Of a stretch of 64,000 nt of DNA, positions 1 to 7,841 are shown in pieces. Numbering within the stretch: the first letter of the stretch is position 1; every line of letters starts with the position of its first letter. The translations under genes and the position numbers were made by a program. Under the pieces are notes generated by a model. The model was not told the origin of the DNA. It did not search any database and was given only the letters and a program-made list of their open reading frames with translations. The DNA comes from Paenibacillus terricola (GTDB lineage: Bacteria; Bacillota; Bacilli; Paenibacillales; Paenibacillaceae), in NCBI RefSeq assembly GCF_014779765.1, contig NZ_JACXZA010000002.1, positions 1,018,469 through 1,082,468 on the forward strand, in the 5' to 3' direction.

Positions 1-622
1 CATGATCCGGTCCCGTGCCACCTTCCGAGATGAGCAGATAATAATAGCCGTTGATTTTGTAAGTATGCGGGCCTTCCGGCCATACGGCATCGCGCAGTGC
101 ACCACGCCATAACGAATGCGTCTCGCCGACGAGTTTCATCGTGTTCAAATCAAGCTCCTGGATCCATATCTCCCAGTTGCCGAAATATTGAGGACCCTCA
201 GGTGCCGGGCGTGTACCAGTGTAGTACGCTTTGCCATCCTCATCGAAGAATAAGGATGGGTCGATCCCTTCGGATTCCAGCCAGTATGGATCGGACCAAG
301 GCCCGGCAGGATCGGTAGCCGTAACGATGAAGTTACCTTTCTTGCCAACATTCGTATTAATGACATAGAATGTGCCCTCGTGGTACCGAATCGTTGGTGC
401 AAACACACCTTCGGATGGCCTCAAGCCATCTAGATCAAGCTGAGACGGCCGGTCCAGCACATGGCCGATCTGTCTCCAGTTCACGAGATCCTTACTGTGA
501 AAAATAGGAATTCCCGGGAAATATTCGAACGTCGAAGTGACCAAATAGTAATCATCGCCAACTCTGCACATGGACGGATCAGGATAAAACCCAGGTAAAA
601 TAGGATTTTTGAACGTTGTCAT
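1..622 (-). CDS. GH43 family glycosidase (beta-xylosidase/arabinofuranosidase type), N-terminal part
   Basis: The start codon is at 622 and the frame stays open to the left edge, so only about 207 N-terminal residues are present. The N-terminus carries NPILPGFYPDPS, the usual opening of GH43 enzymes acting on xylan or arabinan side chains, with the presumed catalytic base Asp in YPDPS. A second motif, GIDPSLFFDEDGK, lies near residue 125 and WPEGPH, holding the presumed acid Glu, near residue 190. No signal peptide is seen, so the enzyme is probably cytoplasmic and acts on imported oligosaccharides. Substrate specificity cannot be decided from this fragment. The family assignment is firm; xylan is inference, supported by the GH115 gene nearby. 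Confidence 0.9.
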   Translation of the reverse strand, partial: MTTFKNPILPGFYPDPSMCRVGDDYYLVTSTFEYFPGIPIFHSKDLVNWRQIGHVLDRPSQLDLDGLRPSEGVFAPTIRYHEGTFYVINTNVGKKGNFIVTATDPAGPWSDPYWLESEGIDPSLFFDEDGKAYYTGTRPAPEGPQYFGNWEIWIQELDLNTMKLVGETHSLWRGALRDAVWPEGPHTYKINGYYYLLISEGGTGPDH

Positions 623-724
623 CCTCTATCACTCTTTCTGGTTTCAATTTATCCTTCGATGATAGACTGTTCAAGCTTCACCAACAACCTGCCAAACTCT
701 AGTACATGCATGACGAATTATAGG

Positions 725-1786
725 TTATACCCTACGATCATTAGACATTGAAGGCAATAAGAGCACCTTCCCTTTCTGTCCTCGTTGTTCGGCCGCGCTT
801 ATCGCTGCGTGGTATTCGTCCAGCTCGAAACGTCCTCTTGCTTGTTGAATCTTTATCTGATTGTTCATCAGTAAGTGGAAGAGGTGTTCAAATGTGGAGT
901 GCCACTGCGCATGCGAAGCTTCTTGCATCCACCTTTTAAGCCAGTATGGTTTTACATTAATGGAAGGAAGCTGCCTATTCACATTCATCCAATCAATCGA
1001 AATACCCGACAACAGACCAATGCTCAATACGGTTCCGCCAGGACGAATGCAGTTCATCAGATCTTCGGCATCCGCCCCGCCGATACTATCAATCCCCGCC
1101 GTTGCTCCCACCCCAGACGTAATCTCCATTACGCGATCTCTTATAGAACCTTGAGATGAGTCAAGCACCTGCCAAGCTCCGAGCGAATGCAACTCTTCGG
1201 CATGTGCGCTGTTGCGCACAATTGCAATTAACTTGAATCCGATGAGACGAGCGAATTGAGCAAATAATCGGCCAATCGCAGATCCGCAAGCATTAACGAG
1301 AAGCACGTCTTCATGCGTTAGCTTAAGTTCATCCGAACAAATCACCCACGTCGTAACGGGGTTGATATACATTTGACTTGCTGTCTCGTCATCAACAGAA
1401 TCGGGAACCGGAATTGCATATTGCGCCTTAGTGGTGACATAAGCCTGCCAAGTGCCTTCACCCCGCAAGGGCAGCACCCGGCGGCCTAATAAAGAAACGT
1501 GATTTGGTGATCCAACCTCCTCGACAACCCCAACGCCCTCATATCCGGGTATTGCCGGCAGATGGATACGATGCTTGTAAGCGCCTCGTATCGGGATTAA
1601 GTCAGAGGGATTGATCGGACTGGCTAACATTCGAACCAACACCTCATCTTGATCAAGTGAAGCAGGTGCTCGATTCACAAGCTGGAGGACCTCCCGAGGA
1701 TCGCCAAAAGAATCATAGCGTAAAGAAACAAAAGGATGAATGATTGCTCTCTCCTTGCTTAACGGTTCAATTCCATACCAGCACAA
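725..1786 (-). CDS. MDR-superfamily zinc-type alcohol dehydrogenase-like oxidoreductase
   Basis: This is a medium-chain dehydrogenase/reductase of the quinone oxidoreductase / enoyl reductase branch. It has the GroES-like N-terminal domain (SPINPSDLIPIRG, then PAIPGYEGVGVVEEVG) and a Rossmann NAD(P)H-binding segment (NACGSAIGRLFAQFA). The cysteine ligands of structural-zinc alcohol dehydrogenases are absent, so it probably works without zinc and reduces an activated double bond or quinone; the substrate is unknown. The start is uncertain: the farthest start is a TTG at 1786 without a clear ribosome site, while an AAGGAG lies 7-10 bases upstream of in-frame ATC (1744) and ATT (1741) codons at the position where family members normally begin. 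It is preceded by the CWC protein gene. Confidence 0.85.
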   Translation of the reverse strand: MCWYGIEPLSKERAIIHPFVSLRYDSFGDPREVLQLVNRAPASLDQDEVLVRMLASPINPSDLIPIRGAYKHRIHLPAIPGYEGVGVVEEVGSPNHVSLLGRRVLPLRGEGTWQAYVTTKAQYAIPVPDSVDDETASQMYINPVTTWVICSDELKLTHEDVLLVNACGSAIGRLFAQFARLIGFKLIAIVRNSAHAEELHSLGAWQVLDSSQGSIRDRVMEITSGVGATAGIDSIGGADAEDLMNCIRPGGTVLSIGLLSGISIDWMNVNRQLPSINVKPYWLKRWMQEASHAQWHSTFEHLFHLLMNNQIKIQQARGRFELDEYHAAISAAEQRGQKGKVLLLPSMSNDRRV

Positions 1787-1798
1787 CCGCCGCTTCTA

Positions 1799-2002
1799 CT
1801 ATACGCTGCTTGCTTCCTTGAACTTATCAAGACACGCCTTGCATATGCAAGATACATCAATTTGATCTTTCGGTACGAGCTTGAAGATCTCCTGCGGGAA
1901 GTACTCCTTGCTGCACCAACATGCATTCGGATTACCCGTGACATTCCCGCATCGATTGTCGCTGCTGCAGATTGGGCATTTGGCCGCCGTTTGATCGTTC
2001 AT
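1799..2002 (-). CDS. Cysteine-rich CWC family protein
   Basis: A 67-residue protein with CPICSSDNRC near the N-terminus, CWC in the middle and CICKAC near the C-terminus, the cysteine pattern of the cysteine-rich CWC family, probably a small zinc-binding protein. No specific function is established for the family. The ATG start at 2002 is preceded by AGGTGTG at good spacing. The gene ends 13 bases before the annotated start of the MDR oxidoreductase and is probably co-transcribed with it. Confidence 0.85.
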   Translation of the reverse strand: MNDQTAAKCPICSSDNRCGNVTGNPNACWCSKEYFPQEIFKLVPKDQIDVSCICKACLDKFKEASSV

Positions 2003-2092
2003 GTTTCACACCTGCTTTTATCATAATCTACTAATCCTATCATACTTGTACATTCAATTTGTTTCCAGCAGGCTCCAGTAATTTGACTGAAT

Positions 2093-2419
2093 CTACCCGA
2101 GCGTCCTCCAGTCCCGCCACTCCCTGCGATCATTCACTTCATAAATTTCATTCTCGCGATTGACGAATCGGTGAATATACAGCTCTCTGCGAATCGTCGC
2201 GAAGTCTTCATTCAGCGGCTTAATGAACGCATTGATCTCCTTCTCTGTATAGATCTTATCGGCATCCAGTTGGTTCGTCAGATGCTCCAGTACGATCAAC
2301 TTCTTCTTCAGCTGTGCCGGAAGATGTTTAATGCAGCACTGCTCGGTTATAAAACTTCGGAGCACCGAGCGCTGCAGCTTCTCGTTTGCGGTTATCCCAT
2401 TAGCGGCTTGTTCTGTCAT
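2093..2419 (-). CDS. DUF2087 domain-containing protein
   Basis: A 108-residue protein matching DUF2087. It has LPAQLKKKLIVLEHL, then YTEKEINAFI, and the family's late motif DFATIRRELYIHRFVNRE, a winged-helix-like region often fused to or found near ArsR-type regulators. A DNA-binding or regulatory role is inference. The ATG at 2419 is preceded by GGAGGT. A perfect 13-base palindrome (ATCGAAATTCGAT, 2436-2448) sits just upstream and could be an operator. Confidence 0.82.
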   Translation of the reverse strand: MTEQAANGITANEKLQRSVLRSFITEQCCIKHLPAQLKKKLIVLEHLTNQLDADKIYTEKEINAFIKPLNEDFATIRRELYIHRFVNRENEIYEVNDRREWRDWRTLG

Positions 2420-2524
2420 ATTGATACCTCCAACTATCGAAATTCGATATTCGTCTAATTAGATGATATTCAAATTAGATTCGGGTGTCAACAATTGTAT
2501 GCGTCGAGGTTTGACTTAATTGTA

Positions 2525-2553
2525 TTTACAGAATGCAAACAAGCTATTATTAT
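2525..2553 (+). promoter_or_regulatory. Sigma-A-type promoter of the gluconate operon
   Basis: A -35-like TTTACA (2525-2530) and a -10-like TATTAT (2548-2553) are separated by exactly 17 bases. The predicted start of transcription, near 2560, falls at the edge of the GntR-like operator, as in the Bacillus gnt promoter. This is a motif reading without experimental support. Confidence 0.55.
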
Positions 2554-2561
2554 AGGATTAC

Positions 2562-2586
2562 AACTTGTACACAAGTATACTTGTAG
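2562..2586 (+). promoter_or_regulatory. GntR operator upstream of gnd
   Basis: The segment contains ACTTGTACACAAGTATACTT, an overlapping pair of inverted repeats very close to the Bacillus subtilis GntR operator (ATACTTGTATACAAGTAT, established knowledge). Its position just downstream of the promoter suggests repression relieved by gluconate. The core ACAAGTATAC recurs upstream of gntP. Confidence 0.7.
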
Positions 2587-2606
2587 ACTTAATAGAGGTG
2601 AACACG

Positions 2607-3504
2607 ATGAAACTAGGCATGATAGGTCTTGGCAAAATGGGTTATAATCTCGTACAAAATATGCTCCTTCATCAGCATGAAGTCGTTGTTAACGACGTGA
2701 ATCCTGATCCCGGCAAGCAATTAGCGGAGCAAGGCGCCGAATTTGCCGCATCGATCGAAGAACTCGTTGCGAAGCTGGCCTCCCCTCGTATTGTATGGAT
2801 CATGGTCCCTGCGGGCTCAATCGTCGATCAAGTAATCGACAAGGTCATTCCGATGCTGGAGATTGGCGATATCATCATCGATGGCGGTAATTCGCACTAT
2901 AAACAATCACTCGCTCGTGCTGAGAAGCTTGCCGCACACGGCATCCATTTCTTCGATGTAGGTACGTCGGGCGGTACGAATGGCGCAGCGCATGGCGGCT
3001 GCTTCATGATTGGCGGCGACCAAGCTGCGTTCGCGACAATCGAACCTATTTTCCAAGACATAGCGGTCGAACGTGGGTATCTGTATGCAGGCAAAAGCGG
3101 CAGCGGTCACTATCTGAAGATGGTTCATAACGGCATCGAATATGGCATGATGCAATCCATCGCAGAAGGCTTCGAGCTGCTGTCGAAGAGCGAATTTGAC
3201 TTCAACTACGAGCAGGTTGCGCGTGTGGTCCAATGGCTCGGTTATTCGCAGCTGGCTGATGGAACTAACGGAGAACGCGTTCTCGAAAGATGCGAACTTG
3301 GACGGCATTCGCGGCGTCATGAAGAGCTCCGGCGAAGGCAAATGGACGGTTGAAGCCGCGCTTGATCTCGAAGTCAGCACGCCGGTCATTGCGCTGTCGC
3401 TCCTGATGAGATACCGCTCGCTTGAAGCGGATACGTTCCACGGCAAGGTTGTTGCTGCGCTTCGCAATGAGTTCGGCGGCCACGCTGTTGAGCGTGCAGA
3501 ATAA
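2607..3504 (+). pseudogene. gnd: 6-phosphogluconate dehydrogenase (decarboxylating, ~300-residue type), frameshifted
   Basis: The product would oxidise 6-phosphogluconate to ribulose 5-phosphate. The ATG at 2607 follows AGAGGTG. The first part reads GMIGLGKMGYNL (NAD(P) fold), then DGGNSHY and GTSGGTNGAAHGGCFMIGG, and KMVHNGIEYGMMQ, which carries the catalytic Lys/His/Asn region. Around 3222-3230 the frame changes: the family sequence VARVWSNGSVIRSW continues only in another frame, which explains the two overlapping open frames (the first stops at 3353, the second at 3504). Loss of one GT unit from a GTGTG run accounts for it. The rest (KDANLDGIRGVMKSSGEGKW) is intact, so this is either a recent mutation or a sequence error. 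It is the first gene of the gluconate operon. Confidence 0.88.
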
Positions 3505-3613
3505 CAAACATCCGTTCTCCTCATAGAATCGTTATGCGAATCTGTGTTAAAATCGGTAAATACATACCGTTCTTAACCGTTCGAAAATGATCGATATAGG
3601 AGAGTTGACTTAT

Positions 3614-4285
3614 ATGCGTTATCCTACTGCTTGGCTGCAAGGGTCTTCCCTGGGGGAATCCATTGCTTGTGAATTAAGACTGCAGATCATCAATGGCACG
3701 ATCAAACAAGGCGAGAAATTGTCCGAGAATCGGATTGCTGCAGATTTTAACACGAGCAGATCCCCAGTGCGGGAAGCGCTCAAGACATTGTCCAACGAAG
3801 GACTTATTCGTCTGGAACGGATGGGTGCCGTTGTACTCGGATTGAGCATACAAGATCTGCAGGAGCTTTATGATGTCCGATATCTGATTGAGAGCTTCGC
3901 CCAGCAGCGTCTGGCTAATGGAAACCATGATTCACTGCTTGCGAACCTGAAGCAAATCATTGATAAAATGGAGCTTGCCATCAAATACAATGATGCTGTC
4001 GAGTTCTCGCATCTGGATTTCCGTTTTCATGAGGCGATGGTTGTAGAGGCTCAACATACACGTATCCACCATCTATGGAGAAGCATCCGTCATATTGTGC
4101 TGACTGTCATGCTTATTACGACGGACGTTGTTTTCGCTGAAGGGGAACGTAAACTTCTTCAAGTGATCGAGAAGCATCGAGGCATTATCCAAGCATTAGA
4201 GTCAAGAGATGTGAATGTGATTCAGAAGGTTGTGCAAGACTACTTCGCAGATTCCAACATAACGCTTCATAGCAGCATATCGTAA
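3614..4285 (+). CDS. gntR: Gluconate operon repressor, GntR family (FCD-type ligand domain)
   Basis: An N-terminal winged helix (residues ~15-80; LSENRIAADFNTSRSPVREAL is the recognition region) is followed by an all-helical FCD-type effector domain with LYDVRYLIESFA and the metal/ligand histidine region HLDFRFHEAMV. About 223 residues, as usual for GntR. The ATG at 3614 follows AGGAG; an upstream ATG at 3587 has no good ribosome site. Position between gnd and gntP and two GntR-like operators in the locus support autoregulation and gluconate induction. Confidence 0.92.
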   Translation: MRYPTAWLQGSSLGESIACELRLQIINGTIKQGEKLSENRIAADFNTSRSPVREALKTLSNEGLIRLERMGAVVLGLSIQDLQELYDVRYLIESFAQQRLANGNHDSLLANLKQIIDKMELAIKYNDAVEFSHLDFRFHEAMVVEAQHTRIHHLWRSIRHIVLTVMLITTDVVFAEGERKLLQVIEKHRGIIQALESRDVNVIQKVVQDYFADSNITLHSSIS

Positions 4286-4332
4286 TCGTTGTTGGCGCGG
4301 TAAAAAAGGAAAGCGCTTGAATTAAAGCGTTC

Positions 4333-4362
4333 GTCCACGTTGTCGACAAGTATACAATATGC
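4333..4362 (+). promoter_or_regulatory. Second GntR-like operator, upstream of gntP
   Basis: TTGTCGACAAGTATACAA contains the perfect palindrome TTGTCGACAA followed by the same ACAAGTATAC core seen in the first operator. It suggests a second GntR-controlled transcription start for gntP-gntK. Confidence 0.6.
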
Positions 4363-4377
4363 GACTCATTTATTTTG

Positions 4378-4392
4378 TTGAAAGCGTTCTAT
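4378..4392 (+). promoter_or_regulatory. cre-like CcpA site upstream of gntP
   Basis: TTGAAAGCGTTCTAT matches the catabolite responsive element consensus WTGAAARCGYTTWNW at nearly every position. It lies 53 bases before the gntP start, fitting carbon catabolite repression of gluconate uptake as known in Bacillus. A weaker site, GGAAAGCGCTTGAA, lies at 4308-4321. Confidence 0.6.
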
Positions 4393-4444
4393 GATGGAAA
4401 TGCTGAAAGTGATATCGATCTGGATAATAACAGGAGGCAGCATC

Positions 4445-5806
4445 ATGAACACGATATTTGGCTTCAGTCACAATGTTACCTTGTTAATATGGGCATTGGT
4501 TTCCATCGTATTTCTGGTTGTGCTTATCGCGAAATACAAGTGGAATCCATTCGTCACTCTGCTTATCTCCTCCCTGCTGTTAGGTTTCCTTGCGGGGATG
4601 AAGCCGGATGAAGTCATCAAATCCATAACCGGCGGGTTAGGCGGCACTTTAGGAACGATCGCCATCGTCATCGGTCTTGGTACCATGCTTGGCAAAATGA
4701 TGGCGGAATCAGGCGGCGCCGAACGGATCGCGACCACAATGGTCGATCGATTCGGGGAGAAGCGCGTACACTGGGCGATGATGATCGTCGGTTTCATTGT
4801 CGGTATCCCGGTATTCTTCGAAGTCGGGGTCATTCTTCTTATCCCGATTGTATTCATCGTAGCTCGCAAGACGAGAATGTCTCTGCTGCAGATCGGCATT
4901 CCTGTTCTCGCTGGTCTTTCCACTGTACACGGGCTCGTTCCGCCCCATCCGGCACCAATGATCGCAATTGATGCGTATCAAGCGGATCTTGGCAAGACGA
5001 TTCTGTATTCGATCATCATCGGTCTCCCTACTGCTATTATCGCGGGACCTGTGTTTGGTAAATTCATTGGCCGAAGAATTCAAGTCGAGCCGCCAGCCAA
5101 CTTGGCTGAGCAATTCACGACCAAAGAAAATCGCAATCTGCCTGGCTTCGGCATTACGTTGTTCACGATTCTGCTCCCTGTTATCTTGATGCTAATTGGC
5201 TCCATTGCCAACATCATCGATCCAGATGCAACCAGCCAATTCACGGTATTCTGTGAATTTATCGGCCATGAGATTATCGCTCTGCTGATCGCTGTCGTGT
5301 TCGCCTTCTTCTCGCTTGGATTCGCAAGAGGCTTCTCGAAGGAAGATGTTTCCCGCTTCACAAGCGAATGCTTGGCTCCTACGGCGACTATCATTCTGAT
5401 CATCGGTGCAGGCGGTGCGTTCAAGCAAGTATTGATTAACAGCGGTGTCGGTGGTGCGATTGCGGATATTGCAACGCAAGCGAACGTGAACATTATCTTC
5501 TTCGCTTGGTTCGTTGCTGCGCTCATCCGTGTGGCAACAGGTTCAGCAACTGTAGCAATGACGACGGCAGCGGGCATTATTGCACCTGTACTCGGTCAGA
5601 ACCCAGACACGAACGTTGAGCTTGTAGTGCTTGCAACGGGCGCTGGCTCCCTCGTGCTCTCCCATGTCAACGACGCCGGTTTCTGGATGGTGAAAGAATT
5701 CTTCAATATGACCGTTCCGCAAACGTTGAAATCGTGGACGGTGATGGAGACGCTGCTATCGGTTGTTGGCCTAGTATTGATTCTTCTGCTTAGTACGGTA
5801 GTATAA
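4445..5806 (+). CDS. gntP: Gluconate:H+ symporter, GntP family
   Basis: A 453-residue polytopic membrane protein rich in hydrophobic helices; family members have about 450 residues. Typical segments are GGLGGTLGTIAIVIGLGTMLGKMM, HGLVPPHPAPMIA and VATGSATVAMTTAAGI. It imports gluconate across the cytoplasmic membrane with protons. The ATG at 4445 is chosen because AGGAGG lies 7 bases upstream; the open frame extends further 5-prime without such a site. It sits between gntR and gntK. Confidence 0.95.
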   Translation: MNTIFGFSHNVTLLIWALVSIVFLVVLIAKYKWNPFVTLLISSLLLGFLAGMKPDEVIKSITGGLGGTLGTIAIVIGLGTMLGKMMAESGGAERIATTMVDRFGEKRVHWAMMIVGFIVGIPVFFEVGVILLIPIVFIVARKTRMSLLQIGIPVLAGLSTVHGLVPPHPAPMIAIDAYQADLGKTILYSIIIGLPTAIIAGPVFGKFIGRRIQVEPPANLAEQFTTKENRNLPGFGITLFTILLPVILMLIGSIANIIDPDATSQFTVFCEFIGHEIIALLIAVVFAFFSLGFARGFSKEDVSRFTSECLAPTATIILIIGAGGAFKQVLINSGVGGAIADIATQANVNIIFFAWFVAALIRVATGSATVAMTTAAGIIAPVLGQNPDTNVELVVLATGAGSLVLSHVNDAGFWMVKEFFNMTVPQTLKSWTVMETLLSVVGLVLILLLSTVV

Positions 5807-5849
5807 GAAGAGGAACTGGGCAATTTTCACAGGAAAGAGGGTTCATCCA

Positions 5850-7394
5850 TTGAGTCAGCCTTACTATATGATTGGCGTTGATATCGGAACAACTAGCACC
5901 AAAGCTGTGATGTTCGAAGAAAACGGGAAGGTTGTAACCAAGGCGGACGAGGGTTATCCCTTGTTTACTCCTTCTTCTTCTGTAGCGGAGCAAGATCCGG
6001 ATCAGATCTTCGGCGCTGTCGTCCACGTATTGAAGATGGTTATGGCGCAAAGCGGCGCGAAGCCGGAACAAGTGATGTTCGTCTCCTTCAGCTCGGCGAT
6101 GCATAGCGTCATCGTCGTCGATGCGGATGGCAAACCGCTGACGAACTGCATCACTTGGGGCGATAACCGAAGTGCTGCTTGGACGGAGCGTCTGAAGCGT
6201 GAGATGAACGGGCACGAGATCTACCTGCGGACAGGGACACCGATTCACCCGATGTCCCCTCTCTCCAAGTTGATGTGGCTTCGCCACGATCAATCGGACT
6301 TATTCGAGAAGGCTTATAAATTCATTTCGATCAAAGAGTATGTATTCGCGAAGCTGTTCAACGAATACGTCATCGACCATTCCATCGCTTCCGCAACGGG
6401 GATGATGAATCTCGAGAAGCTGGATTGGGATGAAGAAGCGCTGTCGCTGGCAGGTGTTACGAGCGAGAAGTTGTCTAAGCTTGTGCCAACGACTCATACG
6501 CTAAGCGGGATGTCTGCTGTCTACGCTGAAGAAATGGGACTTGCTCCTTCCACTCCATTCGTTATAGGAGCCAGCGATGGGGTTCTTTCCAACCTCGGAG
6601 TGAATGCGATCAAGCCAGGTGTTGTCGCGGCGACGATCGGGACGAGCGGTGCCATTCGCACGGTTGTGAATAAGCCAGTTACCGATCCGAAGGGCAGATT
6701 TTTCTGTTATGCGTTAACGGAAGATCTGTGGGTCATTGGCGGTCCGGTCAACAATGGCGGCATGCTGCTCCGCTGGGCAAGAGATGAATTCGCGGCATCG
6801 GAAGTCGAGACGGCTAAGCGGCTCGGGATGGATTCTTATGATCTCATCATGCAGATCGTAGAGAAAGTAGGACCAGGAGCAGACGGTCTTCTATTCCACC
6901 CTTATCTGACCGGCGAACGTGCGCCGCTGTGGAATCCAAACGCGAGAGGGTCTTTCTTTGGTCTTAACATGCACCATAAGAAGGAGCATATGATCCGCGC
7001 TGTACTGGAAGGGGTTATTTTCAACCTGTACACGGTATTGCTTGCCATGGAGGAACAGATCGGACGCCCGACTCGAATCCATGCAACAGGCGGGTTCGCC
7101 CGCTCGTACCTGTGGCGTCAGATGATGTCGGACATTTTCGACCAAGAAGTCGTCGTGCCCGAGAGCTTCGAAAGCTCGTGCCTTGGCGCTGTTGTCCTTG
7201 GCCTCAAGGCCATCGGCCGAGCTGATTCGCTTGAGATCGTGGCTAGCATGGTCGGCTCCACTCATCAGCATCAACCGATCAAGGAGCATGCCGATATCTA
7301 CCACCAGCTTCTGCCGATCTACATTCAGATTCCTCGCAAGCTCGAAGCCGAATACGAGGCAATCGCGAAGTTTCAGGAACGGGTTGTGAAATAG
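5850..7394 (+). CDS. gntK: Gluconate kinase, FGGY family
   Basis: A 514-residue FGGY sugar kinase that phosphorylates gluconate to 6-phosphogluconate, the substrate of the upstream dehydrogenase. The N-terminal phosphate-binding loop GVDIGTTSTKAVMF is present. Also seen are WGDNRS (sugar-binding region), GASDGVLSNLG, IGTSGAIR and the C-terminal FGGY-type ATP motif ATGGFARSYLW. The start is a TTG at 5850 with AGGAAAGAGG upstream. Last gene of the gnt operon, followed by a strong terminator. Confidence 0.95.
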   Translation: MSQPYYMIGVDIGTTSTKAVMFEENGKVVTKADEGYPLFTPSSSVAEQDPDQIFGAVVHVLKMVMAQSGAKPEQVMFVSFSSAMHSVIVVDADGKPLTNCITWGDNRSAAWTERLKREMNGHEIYLRTGTPIHPMSPLSKLMWLRHDQSDLFEKAYKFISIKEYVFAKLFNEYVIDHSIASATGMMNLEKLDWDEEALSLAGVTSEKLSKLVPTTHTLSGMSAVYAEEMGLAPSTPFVIGASDGVLSNLGVNAIKPGVVAATIGTSGAIRTVVNKPVTDPKGRFFCYALTEDLWVIGGPVNNGGMLLRWARDEFAASEVETAKRLGMDSYDLIMQIVEKVGPGADGLLFHPYLTGERAPLWNPNARGSFFGLNMHHKKEHMIRAVLEGVIFNLYTVLLAMEEQIGRPTRIHATGGFARSYLWRQMMSDIFDQEVVVPESFESSCLGAVVLGLKAIGRADSLEIVASMVGSTHQHQPIKEHADIYHQLLPIYIQIPRKLEAEYEAIAKFQERVVK

Positions 7395-7409
7395 CTAGTG
7401 TGAATGCAG

Positions 7410-7445
7410 AACAGTCCACCAGTAGGAGGTGGACTGTTTTTTTTA
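7410..7445 (+). terminator. Rho-independent terminator after gntK
   Basis: AACAGTCCACC pairs with GGTGGACTGTT across a short loop and is followed by a run of T. It ends the gluconate operon. Confidence 0.9.
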
Positions 7446-7778
7446 CGTATTGACAATATGATGGTTGGTAATCTTAGGATTACGTAAGAAGTTCGTTCGC
7501 ATGCCTACTCTTCTCAGATCCTTTGCTTTCGATCCCAAGCAGCTGCAGTTGACTGCCTAGCATTGTTCTGATGCCATTCGATTTATCTAATAAAGTTAAA
7601 TAAAGTAACAAAAAATTTGCATTGTTGAGCGTTTCCAACGTTTTAGCGACCATCTTGATTATTAGCCCCTTGTAGATGTTATTGTTTGTTGTTGCGGTTT
7701 GTTTCAACAGCTTCATTATCGCAGCTAATTTTAAACTCAGTTAAAACCATTCACGACCATCCTCAATTACACGGCAAA
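7446..7778. other. Intergenic stretch without a convincing gene
   Basis: About 330 bases between two terminators. A 78-codon minus-strand open frame (7480-7716, beginning MKLLKQT) lies here, but it has no ribosome binding site and no recognisable family. It is AT-rich and could be a gene remnant. No RNA gene or repeat was recognised. Confidence 0.4.
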
Positions 7779-7808
7779 GAGCAGTCCACATCGAATGTGG
7801 ACTGCTCT
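7779..7808 (-). terminator. Terminator-like hairpin after the SLH/Cthe_2159 gene
   Basis: GAGCAGTCCACATTC pairs with its complement to make a 12-base stem with a small loop. On the minus strand it is followed by CTCTTTG, so the T tract is short. It lies 34 bases past the stop of the gene ending at 7842. Confidence 0.7.
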
Positions 7809-7841
7809 GCAGTTTACGGTTGTTCCTCAATAACCGTTTAC

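Noticed and set aside
7480..7716. 78-codon minus-strand gene
   Set aside because: No ribosome site, no recognisable family, low-complexity composition.
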